A program made the translations under genes and the position numbers. Below, piece by piece: positions 23,130-32,059 of a DNA stretch of 64,000 nt. Each line of letters opens with the position of its first letter. The first letter of the stretch is position 1. The DNA is taken from the NCBI RefSeq assembly GCF_963259705.1, contig NC_081851.1:12622145-12686144 (forward strand), read 5' to 3'. This stretch comes from Myotis daubentonii. Lineage: Eukaryota; Chordata; Mammalia; Chiroptera; Vespertilionidae. Below the pieces are notes generated by a model. It was not told the DNA's origin, did no database searches, and saw only the letters and a list, made by a program, of their open reading frames with translations.

Positions 23130-23360
23130 CTGCAGAGCCGGGCAGCTGTGGGTTCAACCCCCTCCTGCCACTCTCGAGATGTGAGACCAGCTGGACTGTG
23201 GCCTTACCGTTGAAGGTTACCTTAATACAACCTTGCAAGATTGCTTTGATAATTGAATGAGTGGGGGGGGGGGTGTTGTTTTTGTTTTGTTCTTTTGTAA
23301 TTGCACCTATAGTTTCTAGCATGGTGCCTGGCACATGGGAAGCAGGTGATACACGGTACC
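23130..23360 (+). repeat. MIR SINE fragment with G-run
   Basis: 'gccgggcagctgtgggttcaa', 'gagatgtgagacc', then 'ttgataattgaatgag' and 'ggtgcctggcacatggga' occur in MIR order. A run of G (about 23263-23273) interrupts it. Confidence 0.55.
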
Positions 23361-23641
23361 TATTGTATTAGTGACTGCAGGTCTTCCTGGACAAACTCCC
23401 AGGGTATATGACTCCTAACTGGCATGTGAAACAGCAGGCTGTGTCTCTGGCCAGTTGAGCATCCAGATGTCTTCATGGGCCAGGGAGTTGGTAGGTGGAG
23501 GTGTCTCCTAGGATGCTGAGCTATCCCGCAGACTGATTCTACCTGACACAGTCTGGTGGCCTGGGTCTTAACCCTGACTCACATTTCACATGCCCTCCTT
23601 CTCTCTCCTCTTCTCCTGGTGGCCTCCACCTAGGAGATACC

Positions 23642-23813
23642 TGTTACAGAAGACCGGAGAAGAACCAAGCAATGCTGAGAGAGATGGAGTTACATTTTTT
23701 ATTATGCGTGGGCCCAGAGAAAAATGTCTCTAGAATTCAGGGCACGCACGTAATAATAAATGTAACTCCATCTCTCTAAGCATTGCTTGGTTCTTCTCCG
23801 GTCTTCTATAACA
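23642..23813. repeat. Folded-back LTR end: inverted repeat at the left side of the provirus
   Basis: The first arm begins TGTTACAGAAGACCGG at 23642 and the second arm ends CCGGTCTTCTATAACA at 23813. The two are near-perfect reverse complements over about 60 bp (roughly 56 matches), then diverge toward a centre near 23722-23737 that holds TCTAGAATTC. The 3' LTR copy at about 28010-28101 shows that the second arm is the normal orientation. The U3 side of the left LTR has therefore been replaced by an inverted copy of the LTR 3' part. Confidence 0.85.
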
Positions 23814-23817
23814 TTAT

Positions 23818-23830
23818 TGGTTCCCTGACC
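23818..23830 (+). other. Primer-binding site, tRNA-Glu type
   Basis: TGGTTCCCTGACC, four bases after the LTR end, matches the complement of the 3' end of tRNA-Glu for 13 bases and then diverges. This primer class is known from HERV-E-like elements. Confidence 0.6.
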
Positions 23831-25519
23831 AAGAAAACCAACCCATGCTTGGCCTTTTGGCCTCCGCTGATTGGACTAGGTTGGGGACCCAGGGGTGTCG
23901 GACAGGCCTCTGAGAGGCATGCACACTGCTGATCTTAGCAGAATTAAACCTGGGAACTCTGAGAACTCCCGCACCTCAGCCCAGGACCTGGCCAGCATCT
24001 GGAGAGAGTGGACAGACACCTCTGGACCTGTCGACAGAATTGGTAAGGTAGGGGCCCCTATCAGTCAGGCCCACTCCAAGTGAGTGGAAGGGGGAGCTTG
24101 ATCACCTCCCCGGAAGCCATTAATTGCCAACAGCTTCCTTAGGCAATTAATCAGGAATCAGATGGACTATTTAAACTCTGAGTAAATATCTGGTAAAGTA
24201 AAAAACTCGGATTGTCTGGTGTATAAATATAAGTGTGAAAGCCTGTGTAAAAGAGAAAGCTACTTTGATTTATTCTACATTTCTGTTGATTCGTCTGGCT
24301 AAACGTTTGATTTATTAAAGGATGAACCCATGATAATCTGCAAAAGTCTTAAGCAGTGCTGCTGAGTTATTTTTCTCAGAGACGTTTGCTCTCTATCACG
24401 GAGGGAATCAGCCCACTTAGCTAATAAAAATTTCTGTCAAGTGGTTGCTCTTCCCTGAGTTGTGAATTTGCTGTATTAAATAAGAATTTTTGAAGTTCTG
24501 GGGTAAATTTAAAGGCTTAAACAAAGGCCAGCTAGGTTCCAAGATTGCTTGGTTTTGAGATTGCTTGTAAGAAAAGCAAGAGAGAAGTGTTTTCAAGTTA
24601 ACTATTTGCAACAAAGAAGTAAACTTCAAAAAACAAAAACTTGTTATTTATGGCTTTTCTTATCTCTTTTGGTGGACAGAGACTTCCAGGGGCAGGGCTT
24701 ACAGCTCCGCAGGGCAGAGAGATTTACGGGCCCTGCCCCTGCCTGTGACATCATAGTCCAACATGAGCCACCTGAGGGGGAACTAAGTCTGAAGTTATTA
24801 TTAACTGTCTATGGACCCCATTAACCTTGTTTGTGTGTCTTGTGCAGTCTGTTGTCTTCGTGGTTGTGTTTTTTGTTTGACTTGCTGTTTTCAGTTACTT
24901 ATTAGGCTCCTCATAGAGGACATATCCTGGTCTTTCCCTTCCTCCTTCATCCTGATTCTGACAACATCTGTAACTGGATTAAAGATCTTTTCTTTCAGGA
25001 GGCCCTCCAGGCTTTCAGTTGCAAGATCTCCCTACACACCCTTATCCTCATCTGCTATCTTTCCAGGCTGACTAAAAGTCATTTTTCTCCACAGGTCAGA
25101 CCCCAGCCTCCAGGAGGGAGGACTACTACAGTGGTAGTCTGTGGTTTTCTCCACAACTCCCACTGTTTCTATTTCCCCCCTCTGTAGGAATTGTCTTCCT
25201 CTGACTCACAATAGGAGAGGGAGACAAGCAACGGGCCCTGGGCTGGGGGACAAGGGGGGTGTCGGCTGTTAATTATGAAGCAGGGAAAGGTAGGTTTTTG
25301 TTGATTTTTACTGGCTGCAGACCACTCTGCTGGTGTAGGGGTCTGGTCCGTAGCCTACTAGGTGTCTTATCAGAACTTCAGTAGATTCAAGGTCGCAAGT
25401 TTTCTGCAAGTACAATTAATCTTTCTCTGCCCCATTTTATTATTTTTAACCCTTCGAATACTAAATTAGACCGATACAATATACTTTAAGTTCATAAATA
25501 TTAATCTAAAAATGCTGAC
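23831..25519 (+). other. ERV leader and unidentified internal sequence
   Basis: GC-rich leader to about 24110, then AT-rich DNA with no frame that I can match to gag. Could be decayed leader/gag or later-inserted DNA. Confidence 0.4.
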
Positions 25520-25586
25520 TAGGATGATGACACATTTGTAATTCCTTAACTAATAAAGAATTTAAAGATTTAAAAAATAAATAAAT
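25520..25586 (+). mobile_element. 67-bp L1 3'-end insertion
   Basis: Carries the young bat L1 tail (ACACATTTGTAATTCCTTA then ACTAATAA and (AAAT)n) and is flanked by a perfect 10-bp duplication AAATGCTGAC (25510-25519 and 25587-25596). The element is severely 5'-truncated. Confidence 0.85.
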
Positions 25587-25658
25587 AAATGCTGACAATT
25601 CACTTTTGGTAATCATTATAGGATTGACATTTCTAAGAATAACGAATTCTAATACATT

Positions 25659-25660
<2 letters not shown>

Positions 25661-25704
<44 letters not shown>
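25661..25704. repeat. (AC)22 microsatellite
   Basis: An uninterrupted AC dinucleotide tract of 44 bases, likely polymorphic. Confidence 0.98.
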
Positions 25705-25708
<4 letters not shown>

Positions 25709-26849
25709 TTCCCAAGAGCCAAGTGGAGGAGAAATGGAGCTGAAGTCCGCAGCTGCCCTGGTGATTTAGAACTGGTTGCTAGGCAGACTCAGCCCCAGAA
25801 AGCCAGGTGAAAGAAGCGGGGGTAGGGGCTGGATTCGTGAGCTGCCTGCAGCAGCTCTGGAAGAAGCAGCAGCAGCTAGAAAAGTGGAGGACAGCAGACA
25901 TTTACCTGATACTAGAGCTGCCCCACTGCCGCCTAGTGAGTAATGAGTGTTTTGCAACAAGCAATACAAAACTTAGGCCTTTGGATTGCTGGCTACAGCA
26001 GTTAAACCAGAAGCCAGTGACTGTTACTAGCCTTCCTGCAGCCCCAGGAATAGAGCAGTGAGCTCAGGATCTATGAAAGCAGAAGATAGAGCTGGTGAAA
26101 GCTCCCTGTTTGCAAATGTACTGAAAGGGTTCAGTACCTGTTGCTGCTGGAAGAAGAGGGGCTGATATCCCCTTACAGTGCACTCCCTTGGGAGAGGCCT
26201 GTTTGCTGCTATGCCACAAAGGGGACTGGTAGGAAGACAAGGGGCCTAATACCCAAGTTACTGCCACAGGAGTGTTTTGCAATATGCAAAGCTGTTTCTA
26301 ACTGCAACTCTGGCTGTTTTGGACTGGCAGCTTAAAGTCAAAGGGCCAAAGAAAGACACTCTCCCTGGACTGGGGAGCCTTCAGGACTTTGAGATTCTCC
26401 AAGAGAGGAGGAGTATGACTGAGGGACTGGCTGAGGTCCCATTGGGTTAGGAGAACCGGAGTTTGCATATTGAACTTATAAACTACAGTTTTCTAGACAG
26501 AGGTCCAAGCCCAGTTGTATAGTGGTTAAGCTGCCTGTGTATAGCAAAAGAACTCAGAATACATTTTAGGGAAATTGGACAGACAGTGTTTGTGGCTAGA
26601 AAAAAAAGGAACTGGCCACCAAACACATCCCTGACAGTAGCCTTCAGAAAACTGTATAATAGACTTCAATAATGCCTGCATCTTCATGGACATGACTCCA
26701 GAGAGACAAGGACAGTTTTCCTTTGTATGAGAAGGTCAAAAATAGAAGGTCACCTCCCTAAGGTGTTTGTATAGCTCTACCATGTGTCATGTTTAGTAGC
26801 AAAAGATTTAGCTGTCAGAGGTGGCCGCAGTGCCAATGTTATACTTCAT

Positions 26850-27640
26850 TATGGGTATGTAAGACAAGGGCCATAGCCAAAGTGGTACTCACCCAGAGTC
26901 TCATCCCCTAGAAAAGGCCAGTAAGCTATTTGTCCAAAGGACTTGATCCCTTTACATTTGGGTGACCTACTTGCCTCTGGGCAGTAGCAGCCACAGCTAT
27001 GCTTATCAAAAAAGCAAATAAGTTAACCATAGGGTAGGAACTAATGGCCCACATGCAGTCAAGGCTTTACTCCAGAACACACTGGAGCGCTAGATGTCAA
27101 ACGCTCGATTCACCCAGTTTCAGGTGCTCCAGCGGGCAAAAGAAAAATCAGTAACAATTTATAATGGTAGCAGGTACTCCTTTGCAATGGCTCATGTACA
27201 TAATGCTATTTACAAGGTAAGGATACTCCACAGAAGCAAGAGGGAACCGGGCCACAGACAAAGCGGCCTGGGAGGCTGCCCTAAAACCACTGGGGCCTCT
27301 ACAGATTCTAGTGACTCTTTCAGACGCTGACCTGCCCAATCTAGAAAAGCTGAAATCCATAACCAATCTTTTCTCAAGTTCTTGCAGGCTTTACAGTCCA
27401 CCCAGAAAGCAGTCCAGAAGCACGTCCAAGATGCTCTGCCTGTACCAAATTCTGATCTGGTCCATCCCTTCCAACCTGGTGACTCTGTTTAGATAAAGAA
27501 ATCTGCCACCCAAGGACTGACTCCTACATGAAAAGGACCACCCCCACGGCAATCAAGGTCGACGGGATCCTGAAGTGTCTTCATCACACCCGGCTTAAGA
27601 CAGCCATGGAAAATAGAGAGTCCAGGACTCTTTGGACCCT
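26850..27640 (+). pseudogene. pol: ERV pol remnant: RT connection, RNase H and integrase C-terminal pieces
   Basis: Conceptual translation in shifting frames gives pieces in the order of a gammaretroviral Pol. About 26850-27020 matches the RT connection region. About 27080-27125 matches the junction before RNase H. About 27130-27230 matches the RNase H strand-helix segment around the conserved TDSRYA box, here NGSRYS, so the catalytic aspartate is lost. About 27235-27310 matches the end of RNase H. About 27365-27640 matches the integrase C-terminal domain including the PFQPGD-type stretch. The first half of RNase H and the entire DDE core of integrase are missing, so this locus cannot encode active enzymes. 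Confidence 0.8.
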
Positions 27641-28009
27641 CTAGAGATTATTCCTGGCCCTCATTCCAGGCCCTTATAAGCAAGCCCACTGACTTTATTT
27701 GGCAGAGAATTAATTCTATTAAGCTTATAGTCCTCAGGTGTCAATATAACTCCCTCCCCAACAATGACCCAAAAGAGTCAATGATTTGACTCCTGTATAG
27801 AAAACCAGTGGGGAATGAAGTATCCATCTTCCCCAGACAAAGTTATCAGTGCTGGCACCAGGCCAAGCCTTTGGTTGAGGTCTCAAAGACCCAGCACATA
27901 GGGGCTTTTTAAGACTCACAAAGGGGACCAGAAAACCCCATTTTTGGGAGACAAAGAGGGTAAAAAGATACAAATACAGGAAACTTTCTGAGTGACTTCG
28001 CCCAGAATT

Positions 28010-28101
28010 CTAGAGTCATTTTTCTCTGGGCCCGTGTGTAATAATAAATGTAACTCCATCTCTCTATGCGTTGCTTGGTTTTTCTCCAGGCTTCTGTAAC
28101 A
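28010..28101 (+). repeat. 3' LTR end fragment of the provirus
   Basis: The last roughly 90 bp matches the second arm at 23737-23813 with several differences and ends TTCTGTAACA. Sequence from about 27900 may include more LTR but cannot be paired with a second copy here. Confidence 0.7.
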
Positions 28102-28292
28102 CCTGCACTGATTGAAAGATTTAACTGTTAATACTATAATTACAAGACACATTTCAGTATTGGAGATTAAGAACAAGGTCAAGTTCAACTCAGAGCATGG
28201 TCTAGACTCTAGAATGACAAAAACAACCAGTCAGAGAGGTAGGACAAGTTCTCATTCATTATTACTCTGCTTCTTTTTTAAATTGTAACTTT
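28102..28292. other. Non-repetitive spacer
   Basis: Flanking DNA between the ERV and a SINE, with nothing recognised. Confidence 0.5.
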
Positions 28293-28500
28293 AAAAAAAT
28301 ATATGTTTTTATTGATTTTAGAGAGAGAGGATGGGAGAGGATGAGAGAGATAGAGAGAGAGAAACATTGATGAATGTTCAAGCCCTCCCCCTACTGGGGA
28401 TGGAGTCTGCAACCCGGGCATGCGCCCTGACCGAAATCGAACTGGTGACATTTTGGTACACAGGATCACGCTCAACCAACTGAGCCACACCGGCCAGGGC
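28293..28500 (-). mobile_element. Ves SINE
   Basis: In minus orientation: the A/T-rich tail side with TTTTTATTGATTTTAGAGAG comes first, then CCCTACTGGGGATGGAGTC, then the tRNA-like head complement ending CTGAGCCACACCGGCCAGGG. Confidence 0.92.
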
Positions 28501-28720
28501 TTCCTACTTCTGGACAATCTGCCACAGCGAGCATGTTCTGCTGGACAGTCAGGGTGTGTCCCAGTCATGTCCCGTGCTGTGTGCCCCCTCTACCCGTCCA
28601 CCGTGCACCTCTGTAGAAAGGCCCTTTCCTGCCGTCTTCACAGGGCACATCTCCAATCCTTCAAATCCCATTTCAAACGCCCCTTGTCTTACAAGCTAAC
28701 TCACACATCTTCACTTAGAT

Positions 28721-28944
28721 CAGTGCTTCTCAACCTTCCTAATGCCGCGACCCTTTAATATAGTTCCTCATGTTGTGGTGATCCCCAACAATAAAATTAT
28801 CTTCGTTGCTACTTCATAACTGTAATTTTGCTACTGTTATGAATCTTAACGTAAATATCTGATATGCGGGATGTATTTAGGTGACCCCTGTGAAAGGGTG
28901 GTTCGACTCTCAAAGGGGTCGCGACCCAAGGTTGAAAACCGCTG
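28721..28944. mobile_element. SPIN-type non-autonomous hAT transposon
   Basis: The element is 224 bp with ends CAGTGCTTCTCAACC and GGTTGAAAACCGCTG, inverted repeats near-identical to the SPIN consensus I recall. Its interior keeps features such as CATGTTGTGGTGATCCCCAA, ATAAAATTATCTTCGTTGCT and GGTCGCGACCC in the SPIN order. The flanks are an 8-bp duplication with one mismatch (ACTTAGAT at 28713-28720, CCTTAGAT at 28945-28952). SPIN elements are documented as horizontally transferred into bats, tenrec, opossum, lizard and frog. There is no transposase frame. Confidence 0.93.
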
Positions 28945-29009
28945 CCTTAGATGAATGCTATGACATACTGCACCAGCTACCTGTCATTACATTTGCATTT
29001 ATTTACACA

Positions 29010-29168
29010 CTAGAGGCCTGATGCATGAAATTTGTGCAAGGGGCTTGGCCCTCACAGCCCCTCATAGCCTCGGCTGGCCCTTTCTTCCCCGGCTTTGTCC
29101 GGAAGGTCTTCCAGGTGGTCGTTCTGCTGTTCCGTCTATTTAGGGTAATAGCTCTTTATTATATAGGA
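29010..29168 (-). mobile_element. Mini-Helitron (HeliBat type), complete ends
   Basis: On the minus strand it starts TCCTATATAATAAAGAG and ends TGCACAAATTTCATGCATCAGGCCTCTAG, i.e. a hairpin region plus CTAG. Host bases are A on the 5' side (complement of T29169) and T on the 3' side (complement of A29009), the expected Helitron target with no duplication. At 159 bp it is much shorter than the copy at 39972-40293, so internal sequence was lost. Confidence 0.9.
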
Positions 29169-29179
29169 TGTAATTACAA

Positions 29180-29420
29180 CAGCAGTCAATACTTAGAGCT
29201 CACACTTTCAGTGTGTTAATGGGTGCCATGCACTATAAAGAGTAGCTAAGTGTTGTATGTGTATTTTCTCATTAAAGCTCATTATAGCTGATGGGGTTAT
29301 ATTTCTGCTGTGCCTGTTTTAAAGATATAGACATTGAGACCCCAGGGGAGGCAGTGCTTTCACTTGTCCAAGAGGTTCCTGAGTTAGAAATGGATAAACC
29401 TAGATTCTCCTAGTGTAAAG
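29180..29420 (-). repeat. MIR SINE fragment
   Basis: 'tgtattttctcattaaagctc', 'tttaaagatatagacattgagac' and 'cttgtccaagaggttcctgag' follow the reverse complement of the MIR consensus. The match is diverged. Confidence 0.45.
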
Positions 29421-29763
29421 GCTCCCTGCAGAAAATGCCACTCAAAAACCCAAACCCTGGAGAATCCCAAGTGTTGTCAAGAATAACTGGAACGCTCATA
29501 CACGACTGGTGACCGTGTAAAATGGTGCAGTCATTTTGGAAAACAGTTTGGTAGCTTCATAAAAACAAACACCAGATGCCCCAACAATCCCACTCCGAGG
29601 TGTCTATTACCCATGAGAAATACATATGTCCACCTTAAAAAAAACCTCATACACAACTACTCAGCACAGTTTTATCCATAATTGCCCAAACTTAGAAACA
29701 ACCCAGATATCCATCAACTAATGTATGGATAAACACTCTATGGTACATCCTGCCAATGGAACA

Positions 29764-30193
29764 CAGGCCCACCTCACTTTATTGGGCATCACAGATACTG
29801 AATTTTTTACAAATTGAAGATTTGTGGCAACCCTGCACTGAGAAAGTATATTAGCCATTTTTCCTACAGGCTCATATAAGGGTAAGCATTTTTAAATTAA
29901 TATTTATATTTATTTTTAGAGAGAGAGGAAGGGAAAGGGAGAGAGAAAGAGAAACATTGGTGTGAGAACAGAACATTGATTGGCTGCTTCCTGCATGCCT
30001 CCTGCTGACGAGGATCAAGCCTGAAACCCAGGCAATGTGCCCTGAATGGGAATTGAACCAGCAACCTTTTGGTGCATGGGATGACACCCACCCAACTGAG
30101 CCACACCAGCCAGGTGCCTACTTTAAATTAAGGTATATATATTGTTTTCTAGACATAAAGACCGAGCTCACAGTATCCCCAAGGTGTGCCTGT
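29764..30193 (+). mobile_element. Tigger-type (pogo/mariner) DNA transposon fragment
   Basis: Starts CAGGCCCACCTCACTTTATT and continues with GAATTTTTTACAAATTGAAG and TTGTGGCAACCCTGC, the Tigger1/MER2-like left part. It ends GGTGTGCCTGTA, the inverted counterpart of the start. A Ves SINE at about 29890-30115 splits it. Internally deleted, no transposase. Confidence 0.7.
29890..30115 (-). mobile_element. Ves SINE
   Basis: Minus orientation, with the GAGAGAGGAAGGGAAAGGGA tract, CTGCTGACGAGGATCAAGCC and the tRNA-like end CTGAGCCACACCAGCCAGG. Inserted in the Tigger fragment. Confidence 0.9.
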
Positions 30194-30510
30194 ACTGTTT
30201 AGAATGAAAAAGAACAAACTTCTAATACGTGCATCGGCATGTATGAATCTTGGAAGCATTAGGCTGAGTGAAAGCTTGACTCACAAGGCCACATACTGTA
30301 TGATCTGATGTATAAGACATTCTGGAAAAGGCAAAAGTATTGGGAAAGAAAACAGGAGTGATTGCCTGGGGCTGAGGCTGGGCTGGGGCATTGATGACTA
30401 AGAGGCAGAGGTGCTGCTTGGGTGATGGACACATTCTCTATCTGACTGTTTGGACAGTTACATGACTGTATACGTTTGTCAAAACTCAACAAACAACATT
30501 AAAAAGTTAC

Positions 30511-30707
30511 CTGGCCCTAGCTGGTTTTGCTCAGTGGATAGAGCATTGGCCTGCAGACCTAAGGGTCTCCGATTCGATTCTGGTCAAGGGCATATGCCTG
30601 GATTGCAGGCTTGATCCCCAATAGGGGGCGTGCAGAAGGCAGCTAATCAATGATTCTCATCATTGAAGTTTCTGTATCTCTTTCCCTCTCCCTTTCTGTC
30701 TGAAATC

Positions 30708-30709
<2 letters not shown>
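30511..30709 (+). mobile_element. Ves SINE, first of a tandem pair
   Basis: Head CTGGCCCTAGCTGGTTTTGC, B-box-like GATTCGATTCTGGTCAAGGGC, body with CCCCAATAGGGGGCGTGC, ending TGAAATCAAT before a long TA tract. Confidence 0.92.

Positions 30710-30775
<66 letters not shown>
30710..30775. repeat. (TA)n microsatellite in a SINE tail
   Basis: About 33 TA units in a row, replacing the usual A-rich Ves tail. Strongly palindromic and likely unstable. Confidence 0.98.
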
Positions 30776-30778
<3 letters not shown>

Positions 30779-31030
30779 CTGCCCTCGCCGATGTGCTCAG
30801 TGTCAGCCTACGCACCCAAGGTCATGGGTCTGATTCCTGGTCAAGGGCACATACCTGGGTTGGAGGTTCAATCTGGGGCCTGGATGGGGCACGTATGGGA
30901 GGCAACCAATCAATGTGTCTCTCTCACATCAGTGTTTCTGTTTCTCTCTCCCCTGCCTTCCTTCCCTCCATCCCACTCTGTCTAAAAATCAATGAGAAAA
31001 ATATCCTCAGGTGAGGATTAAAAAAGAAAA
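30779..31030 (+). mobile_element. Ves SINE, second of a tandem pair
   Basis: Head CCTCGCCGATGTGCTCAGTG, GATTCCTGGTCAAGGGCACA, the usual body and the ending TCTAAAAATCAATGAG with an A-rich tail. AAAAAGTT occurs just left of the first SINE (30501-30508) and right of this one (31031-31038), so the pair may share one duplication, though the A-rich context makes this weak. Confidence 0.88.
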
Positions 31031-31149
31031 AAAAAGTTCTCTGAAGATAGGCTCATGGATCAGTAAGCCCAATTAGAAGTTCTCCACACTATTTCTGACC
31101 AAATCTATCCTTTGTGCGAAGTAGTAAGTGGAAGCGTAAGCTAATCTGA

Positions 31150-31380
31150 ACTTTATTACCATTCCATTTCCTTAGCGATCTTTGGCAGACGAGTTAATGA
31201 GGAAAAAATAACCAACAAAAGGTGACAAGCAGGGAAGCTGGGAGCAGAGATGGCCCACATGCTGAGTGACCTGAGCTCCCAGACACGCAGGAGCCGCACC
31301 AGCTTCACAAGTCTCTTGATCCTCTGTTCAAAGACCTCAGTGTTACCAGATGCTGCTGGCTGCCTCCTCCTCATCATCAT
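31150..31380 (-). other. Possible terminal exon with polyadenylation signal
   Basis: On the minus strand a pyrimidine-rich tract GTTTTCCCTCAG ends at 31381. One frame from 31380 reads DDEEEAASSIW and stops at 31345-31343. Another stays open for 75 codons to 31156. AATAAA lies at 31157-31152. This could be the last coding exon plus 3' UTR of an unidentified minus-strand gene, or chance. There is no A tail, so a processed pseudogene is not favoured. I do not recognise the product. Confidence 0.25.
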
Positions 31381-31599
31381 CTGAGGGAAAACACTGCCAT
31401 GTGCTTAAAAAAGTTAACAAATGTCACAACTTTAAGTAAAAACACAACCAAGTATTTTCATTTTAATTAAAAAACAAGGTATTTTGCTATAACACAACAA
31501 AGTCTTTTCAGCACCAGTGCCATCCCTGGCAACTTCATCATTGTTGCCAAAAAAAAAAAAAAAAAGGATGGGGGGAGGGGAGTTTAAAAAGCATATCTG

Positions 31600-31743
31600 G
31601 CCTGGCCAGTGTAGCTCAGGGTTTGAGGGTCAACCCATGAACCAGGAGGTCACCTTTCCATTCCTAGTCAGGGCACATACCTGGGTTGCGTGCTTGATCC
31701 CCAATAGGGGGTGTGCAGGATGATGTATCTCTATCATCACTGA

Positions 31744-31785
<42 letters not shown>

Positions 31786-31830
31786 TCTCTCCTCTTCCTT
31801 CCTTTCCCTTAAATCAATAAAAACGATATT
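31600..31830 (+). mobile_element. Ves SINE, first unit of a dimer
   Basis: Head CCTGGCCAGTGTAGCTCAGG, body with CCCCAATAGGGGGTGTGCAG, then an expanded CT tract at about 31749-31785 and AAATCAATAAAAACG. It lies just after TTTAAAAAGCATATCTG (31583-31599), which reappears after the second unit. Confidence 0.9.
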
Positions 31831-32042
31831 GTGGGTGTTTTTTTGGCTTTGTGGCTAGAGCATGGACCCTTGCACCAAGAGGGCACATGCTGGAGTTTCG
31901 GACTCCATCCCCCGCAGGAGGCTTGCAGGCAATGGATGTTTCTCTCTCATCGATGTTTCTATCTCTCCCTTCCTCTCTCTCTAAAATCAATAAAAATACA
32001 TTGAAAATATTTTAAAAATAAATAATTACCCTAAAGAATTTT
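31831..32042 (+). mobile_element. Ves-related SINE, second unit of a dimer
   Basis: A divergent head (GGCTTTGTGGCTAGAGCATGG), CCGCAGGAGGCTTGCAGGCA, then ATCGATGTTTCTATCTCTCC and an A-rich tail. The right flank TTTAAAAACCATATCTG (32043-32059) matches the left flank of the first unit at 16 of 17 positions, so both units appear to sit within one target duplication. Confidence 0.85.
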
Positions 32043-32059
32043 TTTAAAAACCATATCTG

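Larger units (their letters stand above)
23642..28101 (+). mobile_element. Decayed class I (gammaretrovirus-like) endogenous provirus
   Basis: LTR-end sequence lies on both sides (23737-23813 and about 28010-28101, both ending in TAACA). A primer-binding site of tRNA-Glu type follows the left LTR end. A leader with a splice-donor-like GGTAAGG near 24043 follows. Gag is not recognisable. Degraded pol is visible at about 26850-27640. No env is seen. The internal part is about 4.2 kb, roughly half of a full provirus, so large deletions have occurred. Stops and frameshifts are frequent. No 4-bp duplication is evident at the outer borders, perhaps because the left LTR is rearranged. It also carries a 67-bp L1 tail and a CA repeat. 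Confidence 0.8.
29430..30508 (+). mobile_element. Ancient L1M-type 3' end, interrupted by Tigger and Ves
   Basis: Old L1 sequence at 29430-29760 (ORF2 C-terminal region and 3' UTR: 'tggaaaacagtttggtagctt', 'caacaatcccactccgagg') resumes at about 30195-30508 ('gtatgatctgatgtataagacattctgg...'). The gap is filled by a Tigger-like element that itself holds a Ves SINE. The order of insertion is therefore L1M, Tigger, Ves. Confidence 0.75.

Noticed and set aside
22545..23213. 222-codon open frame on the plus strand
   Set aside because: No motif, GC-rich composition, overlaps a MIR-like repeat and has no splice or promoter context; chance frame.
30710..30775. TA tract considered as an origin or AT-hook site
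   Set aside because: Simple microsatellite growth in a SINE tail explains it.
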